A DNA stretch of 64,000 bases from contig JACATO010002127.1 of NCBI GenBank assembly GCA_018389105.1, positions 1,674,001 to 1,738,000 of the forward strand. The letters are read 5' to 3'. The translations under genes were made by a program, and so were the position numbers. This DNA comes from Nautilus pompilius (taxonomy: Eukaryota; Mollusca; Cephalopoda; Nautilida; Nautilidae). Of the stretch, positions 22,451-33,560 are shown piece by piece. Positions within the stretch are counted from its first letter, which is position 1; each line of letters starts with the position of its first letter. Under the pieces are notes generated by a model that did not search any database, was not told where the DNA came from, and saw only the letters and a list, made by a program, of their open reading frames with translations.

Positions 22451-24269
22451 AGAGAAGTGAAGCTGAACTTTTATACAAATCATTATTTCAATCTTCGGGA
22501 AAATACACAAACTTTTTTTTTTTTTTTCTGTTATAATTCAGCACAATTTAAATCGGTCGATACCTTTAAAAAAAAAAAAAAAGAACCAACCGATTTAAAG
22601 GCCCGTGTCGCTCTCGGTCAGATCGGCTCGCGGTCTGCTTCTATAACAAGCATTTATACTAAACGACTTTTCGGGCTCTAGGAACGCATGGGTGGAATTT
22701 ATCATCGGGATGTCAGATGTTCTGTAGAAAGTGTGAACTTTAAGCCTATACAGCCGCCAGAACTTTCCACTATCTACTGTTTCATCTACAATATTGCCTG
22801 AGAAACCATTAGTAGAATAGAGCGTGCAACTATTACATAGCAGTATATTTATAATATAGTAAAGTAGGAGATATAAGACGCTATCGTATAGTCTAGAATC
22901 AGAGTTTAGTATAGTATGATGCCTATAGTGTTACAGTAGAAGTACAATATATTATAATATTAAAATTTATTGTGTATTTTTTAAAACCATCACTTCCGAA
23001 CCGACTGCTACCTTTAATTGCTGAACGAGCTCTACTTCCTAAATCAAACTTAATTTTAAGCCCCACCGATATGAATATTTCTATTCATTTTAATTGTTGA
23101 GAAATAAAATTTGAACTGGAACAGCTAGAATTCAGTAGAATTCTGAATTAAAAGCTTTTCGCAGTCAACTGAAATTTGTCTGTTAAAGATTTTTATCTTT
23201 AATATTCTGACATTTTTGTTTTTTTTAAAAAAAATGAGATTTGCAAAGTATAAAATATTTGCACAGAATTAAAAATGTCGATTTCTTTTTCGTTTTCTTC
23301 AAATATTATAGATTTTAACATAAACTGCATTCTAAACAGTGTAACAGAGAGAATTCAACTGAAATCGAGCGAGTTAACTAGATTTTTCGTTGCAAACCCG
23401 GTCCTAACAGCGTCGGTGCGCGGCTATGGCATCGAAAATTACTCGAATCCACGAGCGTTGGACGCTTCTGTAACAGTGAATATTAAGACCAGATGGTCAC
23501 CTAAGCATGGGACATACAGTTCGTCGCTGTCCCCAGAGTTTTTCCTGTCGTGCTTGTCCGGCGGTGGCGTCTTGTTGTTTTCCACACCACCCGCAGAACT
23601 TGTATGACGCATGCGCAACTATTAACCGATTGTGCGGATGCCCACTAGAATATTCCCTATTGTAATTGGTTTTCCCTCTGCCTTCCTACAGCTACTCATT
23701 ACTCCTCACAGAAGATCCTCTTCGTAACCAATACGAAAACTGTTTTAGAACTGTTGGGGCAGTTGGATATATTGTTGTTGTTGTTGTTGTTGTTTCTACT
23801 CTATGTCTAAAAAAGTGTTTTGGTTTTCTTCTCTATGTAGGTTTGTTGTCATGTGCTCAAGATAATACACTACCGACCAAAAGTGTTCTGTCACCGTGCA
23901 TGTTTACCACCATCCAGCCAATTAAACATCGTTTGTTTCGATATCTACAGGGACTCAAATAAAGATCACATGCAACCATATAGTGTTAAAGCAGTAAAAG
24001 TTAATAAATGAATTTTATAATATTGTTTTACTAAAAGAAAGAAATACTGAATCACAAAAGATGGTTAAACAGTGTAATGGTCAGCGATAATTAGACCTCT
24101 AAAGTGCCAGAGTTATCTTATGCAATTCAACATCACGGTGAGAGTCTGTATCACAGTTTAAGGACAATTTACTTAAATCAGTAAAAAATGGTCGACCCCC
24201 GTAACTAAACACACAAAGACCTGTGCAGATAGGAGCTGCTGTCAGTACAGCCAACCCACTCGTACACAG
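22451..24269. other. No gene seen; short (GTT)n run
   Basis: AT-rich noncoding DNA with poly-T (22509-22526) and poly-A (about 22568-22582) runs, and a (GTT)7 microsatellite at 23772-23793. The + frame at 23275-23607 covers a GC-richer patch but has no recognisable domain. Confidence 0.45.
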
Positions 24270-24505
24270 CGTAAACCGGTGCCGAGGAATATCTGAGAAG
24301 AGCAGATAACTCACTACTCGCACCCTGCAAATGCAAGATTTAGATTTGGGAGGAAGACGGAGAGCCCGGAGAAAACCGCGGCCTACAGGTGAAGAAGAGT
24401 AAGACGAAAACACGCCAGGGAGGTATTCCAAGCAAAGCCGACCCCGACCGGGACTCGAACGCGCATCCTCAAACGTAGCAGTTAAGTAAGATAATCACTG
24501 GAGTT
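24270..24505 (-). repeat. tRNA-headed SINE with V-like core, best copy
   Basis: Read on the - strand, a degraded A box (about 24483-24501) is followed by a clear B box, GCGTTCGAGTCCC (24450-24462). A linker follows, then a core with GCGGTTTTCTCCGGGCTCTC followed by CGTCTTCCTCCC (about 24345-24380). That core closely follows the V-SINE-type domain known from several animal SINEs. It sits about 0.8 kb upstream of the first mGluR exon. It is the reference copy for the related repeats at 2555, 5435, 31880 and 62370. Confidence 0.65.
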
Positions 24506-25321
24506 GCATGTGCTTTTCTAAATTCTTTTCTCCTGCTAACAAGGTTTGAGTCTTTGTGGGCAAACTTTCGCCACGGTGTCGTCCGAGTTGAACGTCCTCC
24601 CAGAGAATTTCTATTTTATTTTGTAATTACTGTCAGATGCTCGCGTATAGATCAGTTAACAGCCCAGCACAGTTTCAAACAGTTAATTTAAGCTAACTTT
24701 CACTCTGCTTATTGTCGACATATTGAAATAAGAGCAAATCATTGATAAATGGATAACTAAAGTAACAATGTTTACCAATAATGCTGGATTTCGATCTTCG
24801 AGACCATATCTTATTCTTTGCTAGGCTTTTGAAAATATTTTTAACATCTTCATGCTACACGGGCTGGAAACCATCTCACGACAGTAGAGACAAACAAATG
24901 TGGCTGCCGCCATAATTTGCAAACACAATATCGAAAGAATTATCGTTCTTAAAGCCATTCATACAAAATCACAATTACTTCTTTTCTGTTGTCAATTAAT
25001 TGTAAATTTTACATTATGTGCCTTCCTCCCTTTTAAGAACCTGTTTTATATTATTTTAATGAAACTTAGACGTTTCCTAATTTTTTATAAAGAATATGAA
25101 TCTTTCTAAATTGGTTTTCATTAATCCCTGCACATGTAGAGGTAATCGAACACAAATTAATTTTAAAATCCGTTTTACTTTCTTAATTATTGACTGACTC
25201 TTGAAAGTCACCAGTATTACACAATAATGGTGAATTATTGCAGAACAAGCGCTAAGATCCTACCAAATGATGCAAGCAGCGTTGGTTATATATTCAGTCT
25301 ATTGTTTATTTTTCTTTGCAG
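24506..25321 (+). other. Intron upstream of mGluR exon, 3' part
   Basis: No gene is seen. It ends in a pyrimidine-rich acceptor TTTCTTTGCAG at 25311-25321. The preceding receptor exon, which should end in phase 0 just after the SE-Y-GE-type motif of the family, was not found anywhere upstream in the window. Confidence 0.6.
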
Positions 25322-25466
25322 GGATTTAATGATGTGGAGAAACATTTAAAAAAAGCTGGAATCTGCATCGCCATGACGGAAAAGTTACTTAAAGACTCGG
25401 GCGTGGCTGGACAAGATGCTTACGACAAGATAGCCGACGCTCTGAAACAAAAGTCGAATGCAAGAG
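25322..25466 (+). CDS. mGluR: mGluR exon (ligand-binding domain, lobe 2) a
   Basis: This exon encodes 48 residues plus one base (phase 0 start, phase 1 end), starting GFNDVEKHLKKAGICIA and ending KQKSNAR plus the first base of Gly. The acceptor is TTTCTTTGCAG and the donor GTGAGG. The pattern ..(I/V)C(I/V)A... and ...NAR matches the family 1 receptor Venus-flytrap region just after the hinge, as in mGluR2/3. Joined to the next exon it gives NARGVIIFA, the expected family motif. An open frame happens to run on past the donor to 25717, which retained-intron transcripts could use. Metabotropic glutamate receptors are class C GPCRs that bind L-glutamate outside the cell and signal through G proteins. 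Confidence 0.9.
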
Positions 25467-28400
25467 GTGAGGTAGGCTTATCCTTTCTTCGTGCACTTCA
25501 TCCGGAAACTGCTGACATTGCTCGTTCTCGCTTACTTACAGCAACCGGAAATCAAACTAGTCTTTGTAAGTCAAAACAAAGCCATAACGACAAATTTTCA
25601 CAAAAGCTTTTTCATGTTCTAATGTATTACGGGCTGTCTGTCTGTTCCAATTTGGAGATAACCAGAGGAAACGACTGCCAAGATAATTGGTCACACGGCT
25701 CGGTACGAATCCGCTAAATCCAAAAGATGTCACGTCGATGTCAACCTTTAACTTCCGCGGTTGTCTCGCTTTAGATTTTGGCATTTTAACAGCATTTGAA
25801 TGAATTAAATGCACAATCCGAGTGTACAGTAATAGAGAGAGGTTAAAAAGAAACTGTTACAAGCTGTCTTTTTCACTGCCGTGTCAGGATCGTAGTTAGA
25901 GATTCATGTAAGATACTGGCTTCAGAACCTCAGAACATAACAGTGACATCATAAGCAGAAAAATCACCGCCAAACGTAACGTGTAGTGTTTGTCGCTTTA
26001 AAAAATTTTAATGCATTGAAATTTCCGGTTTAAACGCGTGACTTACCTGGCTACCATTCCATCGACTCTCGTGCCCGACATTGTAGACCACACTATGAAA
26101 ACCCACAGAACGGCTACATTTTTACTGCTCAGTTTATTGAACTCTTATTGTTTAAAAGTTGCTGCCATCTGTAAAGTTGGGGGTTTTGTTTTTTTTCCAA
26201 TTAAACTCATCCTTAAGTATCAAAGCATATTAACAATTAACTGAATGCTTTTAAACAAATCCCGGCGAGGCTTGAATGAAGCTTTAATTGCATGTGGCGG
26301 GCTGACGTAATCAGCCATTACTTATTTCTTGTCTCAGTCTTTGGCCGACAGCGGATCAGTCTGGTTCCTGTCAGCTATTTGTGATTATTCTGGGCAAAGT
26401 GACAGTGAGATTATCGGTCTAATTAGCTCTCCCGTGCTGGTTCGTGTCTGTAAAAGGCTTAAACAAACAAAAAGGAAAACTATCGTCGTGCGAACTGTGA
26501 CGGCAGCGTTGTTGCTTACACCAGATCATTAGCGTGGGTCGGACTCCGGAACGCAACCGGGAGACCGTGACACCGAAAACTACCGTCAGCACGAAAATTT
26601 CCGTCTCCGAACGACCTGCAGCCGCCCCTAGTCGAGCTCTTCCTTTTCAGATTTGAGAAGAATCCGGAATATCCGCGGTAAACCCACGCGATCGGCTGGT
26701 AAAGAACTCCAACCTCTGCCAGAAAAGTCTGTAATCAAAATCGAGTTTGAGCTCCTGTCCATGAAAGCAACTGGCCATCCAAGAACACGGCGGTCGTACT
26801 GAAACTTTTGAGCTTTAATTAATCGCCCGAAAACTACTATTCGGACAAACCTGCGACTTTATTCACACATAAATGGACATTTTCTACTGCTCATCAGCAT
26901 CAATAGTTTCAGTGTTACTTGATGAAGGAGAGTCTTCCGTTAAAAGTGTGTTGAAACGGAGTTCCACACAAATTGATTTCTAAAATCATTCAAGCATCTC
27001 TACGGTGAGTCAGGCGCCAATTATTAAAGTTACATCCTAACAGTGGAACAAGCGACGTTCAAGACGAGCCACTTTCAGGCCACTAGGTGGATTATGCGAG
27101 AAAGTAGCTGTATTTTTTGGTTTGGTCTGATATTTCCATTTACTGAATCTGTCTGAATAAAAGTCACAGGACGGTCCAAGAAGTGGTTTTCTTTTAATTG
27201 ATTTTAATTGATTAAAGATCAGTATACAATTTCTTGTTACCAATGTAGAAATCAGCGCTGCTATAATTTTATATTGACGGGTTTTCGTGATGAGAATCCA
27301 TAGTCTTCAATGAAGAATCGGTTTCTTTAATATTCTTTATTCGTAGATGATAAGGAGAACAGATTCTGAAGACTTCTGATCCACTGTTTCCGAGAAGCCA
27401 TTATGTACTGGAGGTTAACAACATTGCTCTAGCAAATATCTGTTATAGGTGGGTCAAAAAGGATTTTACTTGCGTAGACGATCATCCAGCTTTCCTGTTA
27501 TTATTCTGTTTGTGTATGAACAGCTAATCCTTGGTCGTAGTTATAAAAGACCCAAGATGAGTGTGCGTGCTGCCCTTTACATTGTTTTGGCAGGAAATCA
27601 TTATAAGCCTCCATAAAAGTCGATTTGCTGTGACGTAAGAACTAACTATTTTTGAATTTTGAAGCATTAATTTGTAAGTCAATGATTTCATTTTTCTGCT
27701 GCAAATGGTTGTTACTTGTTATTTCTAGTTATAATTAGAGCTTAACCCTCACGACTTGGAGAACATTTTCACCAAACTGTCTTTCAAATGTACAGCTCGC
27801 TGCAGACGTTGAGCCATAGAGGCCGTCGCAGACAGAACATTTCTCATTAAATAATTGATTGTATTGACAAATCTCCAGCCCCATGTGTTTTGCATCACGA
27901 GAGAGTTGACTAAATGAGCGGCCAGTTCGACACTAATTCCAACTAGTGCTTAGGGATGGTATATAAGAAGGTAGAAAGTGGCGTAGTATACGAAGTTTAA
28001 TTTTCACCACCGGAAAATTGTTTAAAATTATTTTATTTATAATGATGCGATTTTCTGAAAATTCATTAGTGAAAATTAAATTAAATCCACCCTGGGTATT
28101 GTGGAAGGCCCTGGGTTCTTGATACCTGAAATTTTGCGATCAAAAGAATTTTCTTCCATAAACAGACGCAGGATAAACAGTCAGGTACCCAGAGCCAGCA
28201 GCTTGAATGTCCACAGAAAGGATCTGTCGCACTTGCTACAAACAGCGGAGCTCCATGAAATGTGCATCGTCTTGCACGTGTTCTGGCTGGAAATTTGACT
28301 TTCAGACAAACTCGGTTGAATTGAAGGGTCTAGTTTTGTTCATCGAGAATAAAATCAGTTAGGTTCAATGGCACAAAGAACTGAAGCAACTAGGGGCTGA

Positions 28401-29388
28401 ATTTAGTTTCTATCCAATGTAGGAAATTTAATCAGAAATCTCCGGAGTCGTTGCCGCCTTCGTCATGAACAGGAAGTAACAGACTGAGAGCGGGGCCAAA
28501 AAGGCGACATAGATCTCACTGAAAATGTAGTGAGTTAGCCGTTGTTGGCAAGTTTATTTCAGAAATTACACGTATATTGTAAATTTTAACAGTCATGTTT
28601 TTCTAAATTACGGAAATATAAAATTAAGAGAAAACCCGTTTATAGTATCGCCTATTAGAGCCCCTTCTTCTCTTCCCGATTAGGGTTAAAATGTGGATCG
28701 TTACTGAAGGATAGATTACATCGGTGGAACCTGAACAAATCCACAACAGTTAATTTCTGGATAAAACCCTCACTTCACATTTTTGTTACTATTTTAATTA
28801 GAACTATAAACACTATTACTAAGTCCATCAGCGTCTCATGTTTTCGTTATACAAACTTATATTCCGGACTACTAGCAAAGAAACTATTCATCTTCTTCTG
28901 ACGGCCTCGAAGTGTAGAACAGTTTCGAATGCGAAATAAACAGCCTCTCATGACTGAACACGTAAATAAGCTTCCAGAATATCAGAGACAAAATTATCGA
29001 AACGACAGAACTGTAGCATCTAACTAAATTAATCAGACTGGTGATCAGTGAATCTCGCCTAATTATGTAATCAAAAATGACAGGAGAGAGTAAAAAAATA
29101 TTTGATATTTGTTTAATAAACACTGCAGAATTAATTTTTTTCTGGTGTTAAAAATCATAAAGAAAAAGACACCGGTCGTGGAAACCAAAAGCAAGTTACA
29201 TTCAGAATTATTCAAGTGAGAGGTCAGAATCTTCTAACGATCAGTCTGGAAACCATCGCCATGTTTAAGCAGCTGCGAAGCCGGTAAGAAGATTTTGTTC
29301 AGTAAAAACTCTTAGATGCGAATTTACTGAAGCAAAACATACGAAAGTTCATTTTACATTCACCAGCTTCTATAATGGAGGATACTTA

Positions 29389-29545
29389 GGGATGAGCGTA
29401 GTTTCTCGGTTGTCCGCTAGGAAGCGGCGCACTTCCCGTTAACTATAGCAGGGAGGCGCGCCAAACTGATACAGCGACAGCTGGGCTCGAACTGAAGCTT
29501 CATTCTCAGTAGTCGAGCAGCTTAACCACTGCGCCACCTGCCGGA
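29389..29545 (-). repeat. tRNA-derived SINE
   Basis: On the - strand, a near-consensus A box GGTGGCGCAGTGG (29526-29538) and B box AGTTCGAGCCC (29483-29493) are properly spaced, as in a tRNA gene. The interior does not keep a convincing acceptor stem, and the following about 90 bases (GC-rich) form a body, so this is a SINE rather than a tRNA gene. Confidence 0.6.
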
Positions 29546-29978
29546 TCTTTTATTGTTTTTTTTTCTCATTTTTTAAATTTTTGTTTGTTTGCTTTGCTTC
29601 AGTTTCCCTTTTGGCGCGAATCTGATCCTTACTTTATACCACAGCTTTTTGATGTATTCGATACTTCAATCAAATGTCAACTTGCTCTTCCATACATACA
29701 TAAAAATTATCATGGTTTCTCTTTTCGTTCAATTTAGGGCTTTCTCTCACAATTATATATATATATTTAATTTTAAAGTAAATTTGTAAGCTGCAATAAT
29801 TTACTTATGCAAGAGAAAAAATGTGAAAATATACCTAACGAATGAATTTATTTTCTTTAATCTTTTGATTAATAATTGGGAAATACCGTTTAGCAGTGGT
29901 AAATTAGGAACGGAACAGATGTGTTTATTCTTACTCTAAAATCGTAAACTAACATTTTTTTCATGCTTTAAATTACAC

Positions 29979-30009
<31 letters not shown>

Positions 30010-30016
30010 ATTATTA

Positions 30017-30050
<34 letters not shown>

Positions 30051-30051
30051 T
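29979..30051. repeat. (ATT)n microsatellite
   Basis: About 24 trinucleotide units with a few frame slips (AATT interruptions). Confidence 0.95.
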
Positions 30052-30386
30052 ATACTAAATCTCGGAATCATCGTTAAGACTTCTAGATCGGTGAAAGCCG
30101 AGTTATTCACTTTACGGTCTTATTTCCGGATACAAGAGCGCAGCTATTTCAGGCAGATCGTGCCGACTTAATGTGGTTTGTAAGCTGGCTTATCGTGAAG
30201 AGTCAGTTTTATCGTGGATAGAAGATCGTGGCACGGACAGATTGGTTTACAATTTTCACCTTTTAATTCGGGTGACGTACACTCGCTGTAAATCACTGGG
30301 TGTCATAACCAAACGGTTTTCTACGGTGAGACGTTCAAATACAGGGACTCGCCAGACGAGATACAAGTTTTCACCACACGCACACA

Positions 30387-30856
30387 CTCTCTCTCTCACT
30401 CTCGCTCTCTCTCTCTCCTCTCTCTCTCTCTCTGTACTGACGTCATCTCTCTCTGTACTGACCTCCTGTCTCTCTCTACTGACGTCATCTCTCTCTGTAC
30501 TGACGTCATCTCTCTCTGTGTACTGACCTCATGTCTCTCTCTACTGACGTCATCTCTCTCTGTACTGACGTCATCTCTCTCTGTACTGACTTCATGTCTC
30601 TCTCTCTCTGTACTAACGTCATCTCTCTCTCTGTACTGACTTCATGTCTCTCTCTATATCTCTCTCTGTACTGACGTCATCTCTCTCTCTGTACTGACTT
30701 CATGTCTCTCTCTCTCTCTGTACTGACGTCATCTCTCTCTGTACTGACTTCATGTCTCTCTCTATATCTCTCTCTCTCTGTACTGACGTCATCTCTCTCT
30801 GTACTGACCTCATGTCTCTCTCTCTGCTGACGTCATCTCTCGCTCTGTACTGACTT

Positions 30857-30911
<55 letters not shown>
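30387..30911. repeat. CT-rich minisatellite with repeated TGACGTCA sites
   Basis: CT dinucleotide runs alternate with GTACTGACGTCATC and GTACTGAC(C/T)TCATG blocks, giving a higher-order array of roughly 20-bp units, then a pure CT tail (about 30861-30911). I count nine perfect TGACGTCA octamers, starting at 30438, 30480, 30501, 30545, 30566, 30672, 30724, 30784 and 30828. This octamer is the CREB/ATF consensus (CRE). The Leu/Ser-rich open frame across it is a by-product. Confidence 0.95.
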
Positions 30912-30915
<4 letters not shown>

Positions 30916-31879
30916 ATTAAAATAAAGACAAAATTTTCGGTATGCTACATCAAAAACAATCGACAATTCTCTTCACAAAAGTGAACGGGTCCTCTATCTA
31001 GCACAAGTATTGGAAACTGCAGTAGTCTCATATAAAAGTAAGAGGTATTCATCAAGGGATGTGTCCACCATCCACAAGAAGGCAACCCTGTAGTCCTCGA
31101 GACATGGACTTGTGAAAACATCTCTAAGAGATAAAATCAAGGAATCCGAGCGATAATTCCAGAATCTGGTTTTGCGTTTGTCCCAGAGAGGTCTGTTTCA
31201 CTCAAACAGGACACAGGTGGCCCTGGTGGAAGATCTGCGTCCTTGGTACCTAATAATTCCCTCAGAAGAGAAGGCACGGGTGACACATCGTCAGAGTGAC
31301 CACGCGCAGACGTTACCGGTTCTTTTATCGAAAAATGGTAACAAAATCATTTCCTGTAAAGGACGCAGTTCTGAGCCAATCCGTCGTGCTGTCGTCAATC
31401 TGCAAAACACCCGGCGTGGTCTGACCAGAAAAGACCAAACGCAGGTGATTATTCTCGGTGACCAGATCTTCATTCGTTAAAAGCTCAACGTTGTTTATCC
31501 AAGAGCTGATTACGTTAAGAATTCGCCGGGGAATGTCACCGTTCGGCAAGAAATCGTCAGACCAGATCTCTGCCGTTCGTCGTATGAGGTGAGAGCGGAG
31601 CTGATGCCGGTCGCTGTTTGGCCGGCTTTCAGTCTCTGATAATCTGGTCCCTTAACAGTCCCTGCCCACTTGGTCTCGTTGCGCACACGCAGGTGCATTG
31701 CTTTTTGTTAGGTACAATTGGAGAAAACACAAAACAGAAGCAAACACTGTGTTCTATTCAATGAAATTTAACAGTTCAGAGGAGAAGATCGTGAATGTCT
31801 ACCGAATTTAGAAAAACAGCCATCATATGACGTAAAATAATTTGCAACGGCCACAATTTTTGTTCGGTAAAACGGTTTG

Positions 31880-32110
31880 TGGGTAACGTGGGAGTGCAGT
31901 GGTTAGCTCGCTGAACTGCTGAGGTGGAAGGTCCCGGTTTGGCTTACCACTGTCGGCGCGGTTTCTTCTCTCGATTCTCCGGCCCTCGCCGCCTGGATTT
32001 TCTCCCACATCCAGAACTAAAGATTCCGGTAGAAATTTTTTTGTTCAATTGCCCACTGTACTTCTTCCCTGTAGTAATCGACCCCCTGCCCAGTTACCAT
32101 GGAGCTCCAT
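31880..32110 (+). repeat. tRNA-headed SINE with V-like core
   Basis: An A-box-like GGGAGTGCAGTGGTTAG (about 31889-31905) and a B-box-like GGTCCCGGTTTGGC (31929-31942) are followed by TCTCCGGCCCTCGCCGCC and GGATTTTCTCCCACATCC (31975-32013). The second block is a good match to the core wording of V-SINE-type domains. It has the same architecture as the 24270-24505 copy, in the opposite orientation. Confidence 0.6.
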
Positions 32111-33419
32111 GCTGATCAACTGGCTTCGTGAATGTGCAGCTGATTACGGAAACCGACCGATCCGATTGATTTCCGCCCCTGGCGCCGGGAGACGTAGAAG
32201 TTATTGATTTCAAAATTACAAAATCGATTCTTCGCTTTTAATTTCTTTCTGCGTGTAAGAGTGAGTGGGTGGGTGGGTGTGTTCAATATTGCTTCTAAAA
32301 TAATCTGCGCCTTGTTTAAAAAGTATATATTATAAAATTAAGTCTCCAGTTTATAAATCTGTTTATATGGTGCCCAGTGTAAATTAACCCTGTGCTGTAA
32401 GATAGCTTCCCAAATGCAGCCAGAAAAATACAGTAAGGCAGATCAAATATGCAGCCACTTTTATTGTTTTGAATAATCAAAATATGCTTTATATTTACAG
32501 GTAAGTTTATACATCTTAAAGTAAGAAAGTAGGGGAAATGAAAAAAAAAAACTTTTTCTGATTTACTCTGAAAGTTTTATAAGTGGTGGTATCACGGTTA
32601 CCAGCTCATTAGTTTCTGGTACAAGTGTCTTTCAATAAATATAATTTTTGTGTCTTTGTGATCTTTGCTTCGAATATACATCCGCACTTCCGAAACAAGT
32701 CGCTTGCAGTTTACAGAATTACCTGCCTACCGAGGTATACACGAAGTACTGCTTTCATTTTTAACTATAGTCAAGGTAATTCCTATGGAGCCCTCTAAGC
32801 TTCCAAGTGTGTACGGTGAAACATATATGTATCTCGTCGGCCGGATCGGGTTTCGATCGATTGTGGAGATTATATGCTAACTAGGTATACCTGCACAAGC
32901 CGTCTTTAGCAATAACCCAACTTTTAATTGTCAGTTTTTTTTATAAATTCTTGTGAGAAGTAAAAAAAAAATAGGTTAATAAATCGAATTAATTGTTCAT
33001 TAAAACTAAAGACAAAAAGTTATATATTCTTTGGGCTTTTACAAGTGTCTACCTGTCAAGCCTCGTTTTCAACTGTGACATCAGATGATGCAGCAATCTA
33101 ACTCAAAGTAAATACAAAGGAAGATGTGGAAAACCTATGACGACTACATCTGAAGCCAAAACTCTTCAAAGTTTTGTCCAGGTGTGAGCCCTCTGCAAAC
33201 AGCACAAACGTCAACAGTTATCATTAATATTAGATCCTCGGTGAAATTAACTTTCCAAAGTCCCATTTAAACTTTCAGAAACTGTGCTTGGAGCTACGAT
33301 CTTAAACCTGGCGCGACCTCAAATGCATGTGGCGCTCCTGGTGAGCAACTTACGAACGACATCATCCGAAAATTAGCCCATCATTTCAAAAGAGAAGCTG
33401 AACGGGTAAGCTGGTGTTA

Positions 33420-33560
33420 ATAATGGGAGGCGCGGCGCGGCGGTCTAGGAACAGACTTCGAAACCCGAGCCGCCCGGTCGCGGTCGCCCTGATTGGACGA
33501 ACCTCCCGTGGAATGGTTTCTTCTCGATCTCTTTCATCAGGCGGTACCACAATTAAGGGA
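33420..33560 (+). repeat. Possible SINE fragment
   Basis: A GC-rich block begins GGAGGCGCGGCGCGGCGG with a B-box-like ACTTCGAAACCC about 30 bases on, then a tail ending GATCTCTTTCATCAGGCGG. Its tRNA-like spacing and sharply higher GC than its surroundings suggest another tRNA-headed repeat, but the core is not the V-like one. Confidence 0.3.

Noticed and set aside
25467..25717. Extension of the mGluR exon through its donor
   Set aside because: The frame stays open by chance, but the peptide loses all family similarity exactly at the GT and the next exon joins perfectly.
29389..29545. Functional tRNA genes (also 8373, 31880, 57069)
   Set aside because: A and B boxes are present, but no complete cloverleaf with acceptor stem could be read and the sequences continue into SINE bodies.
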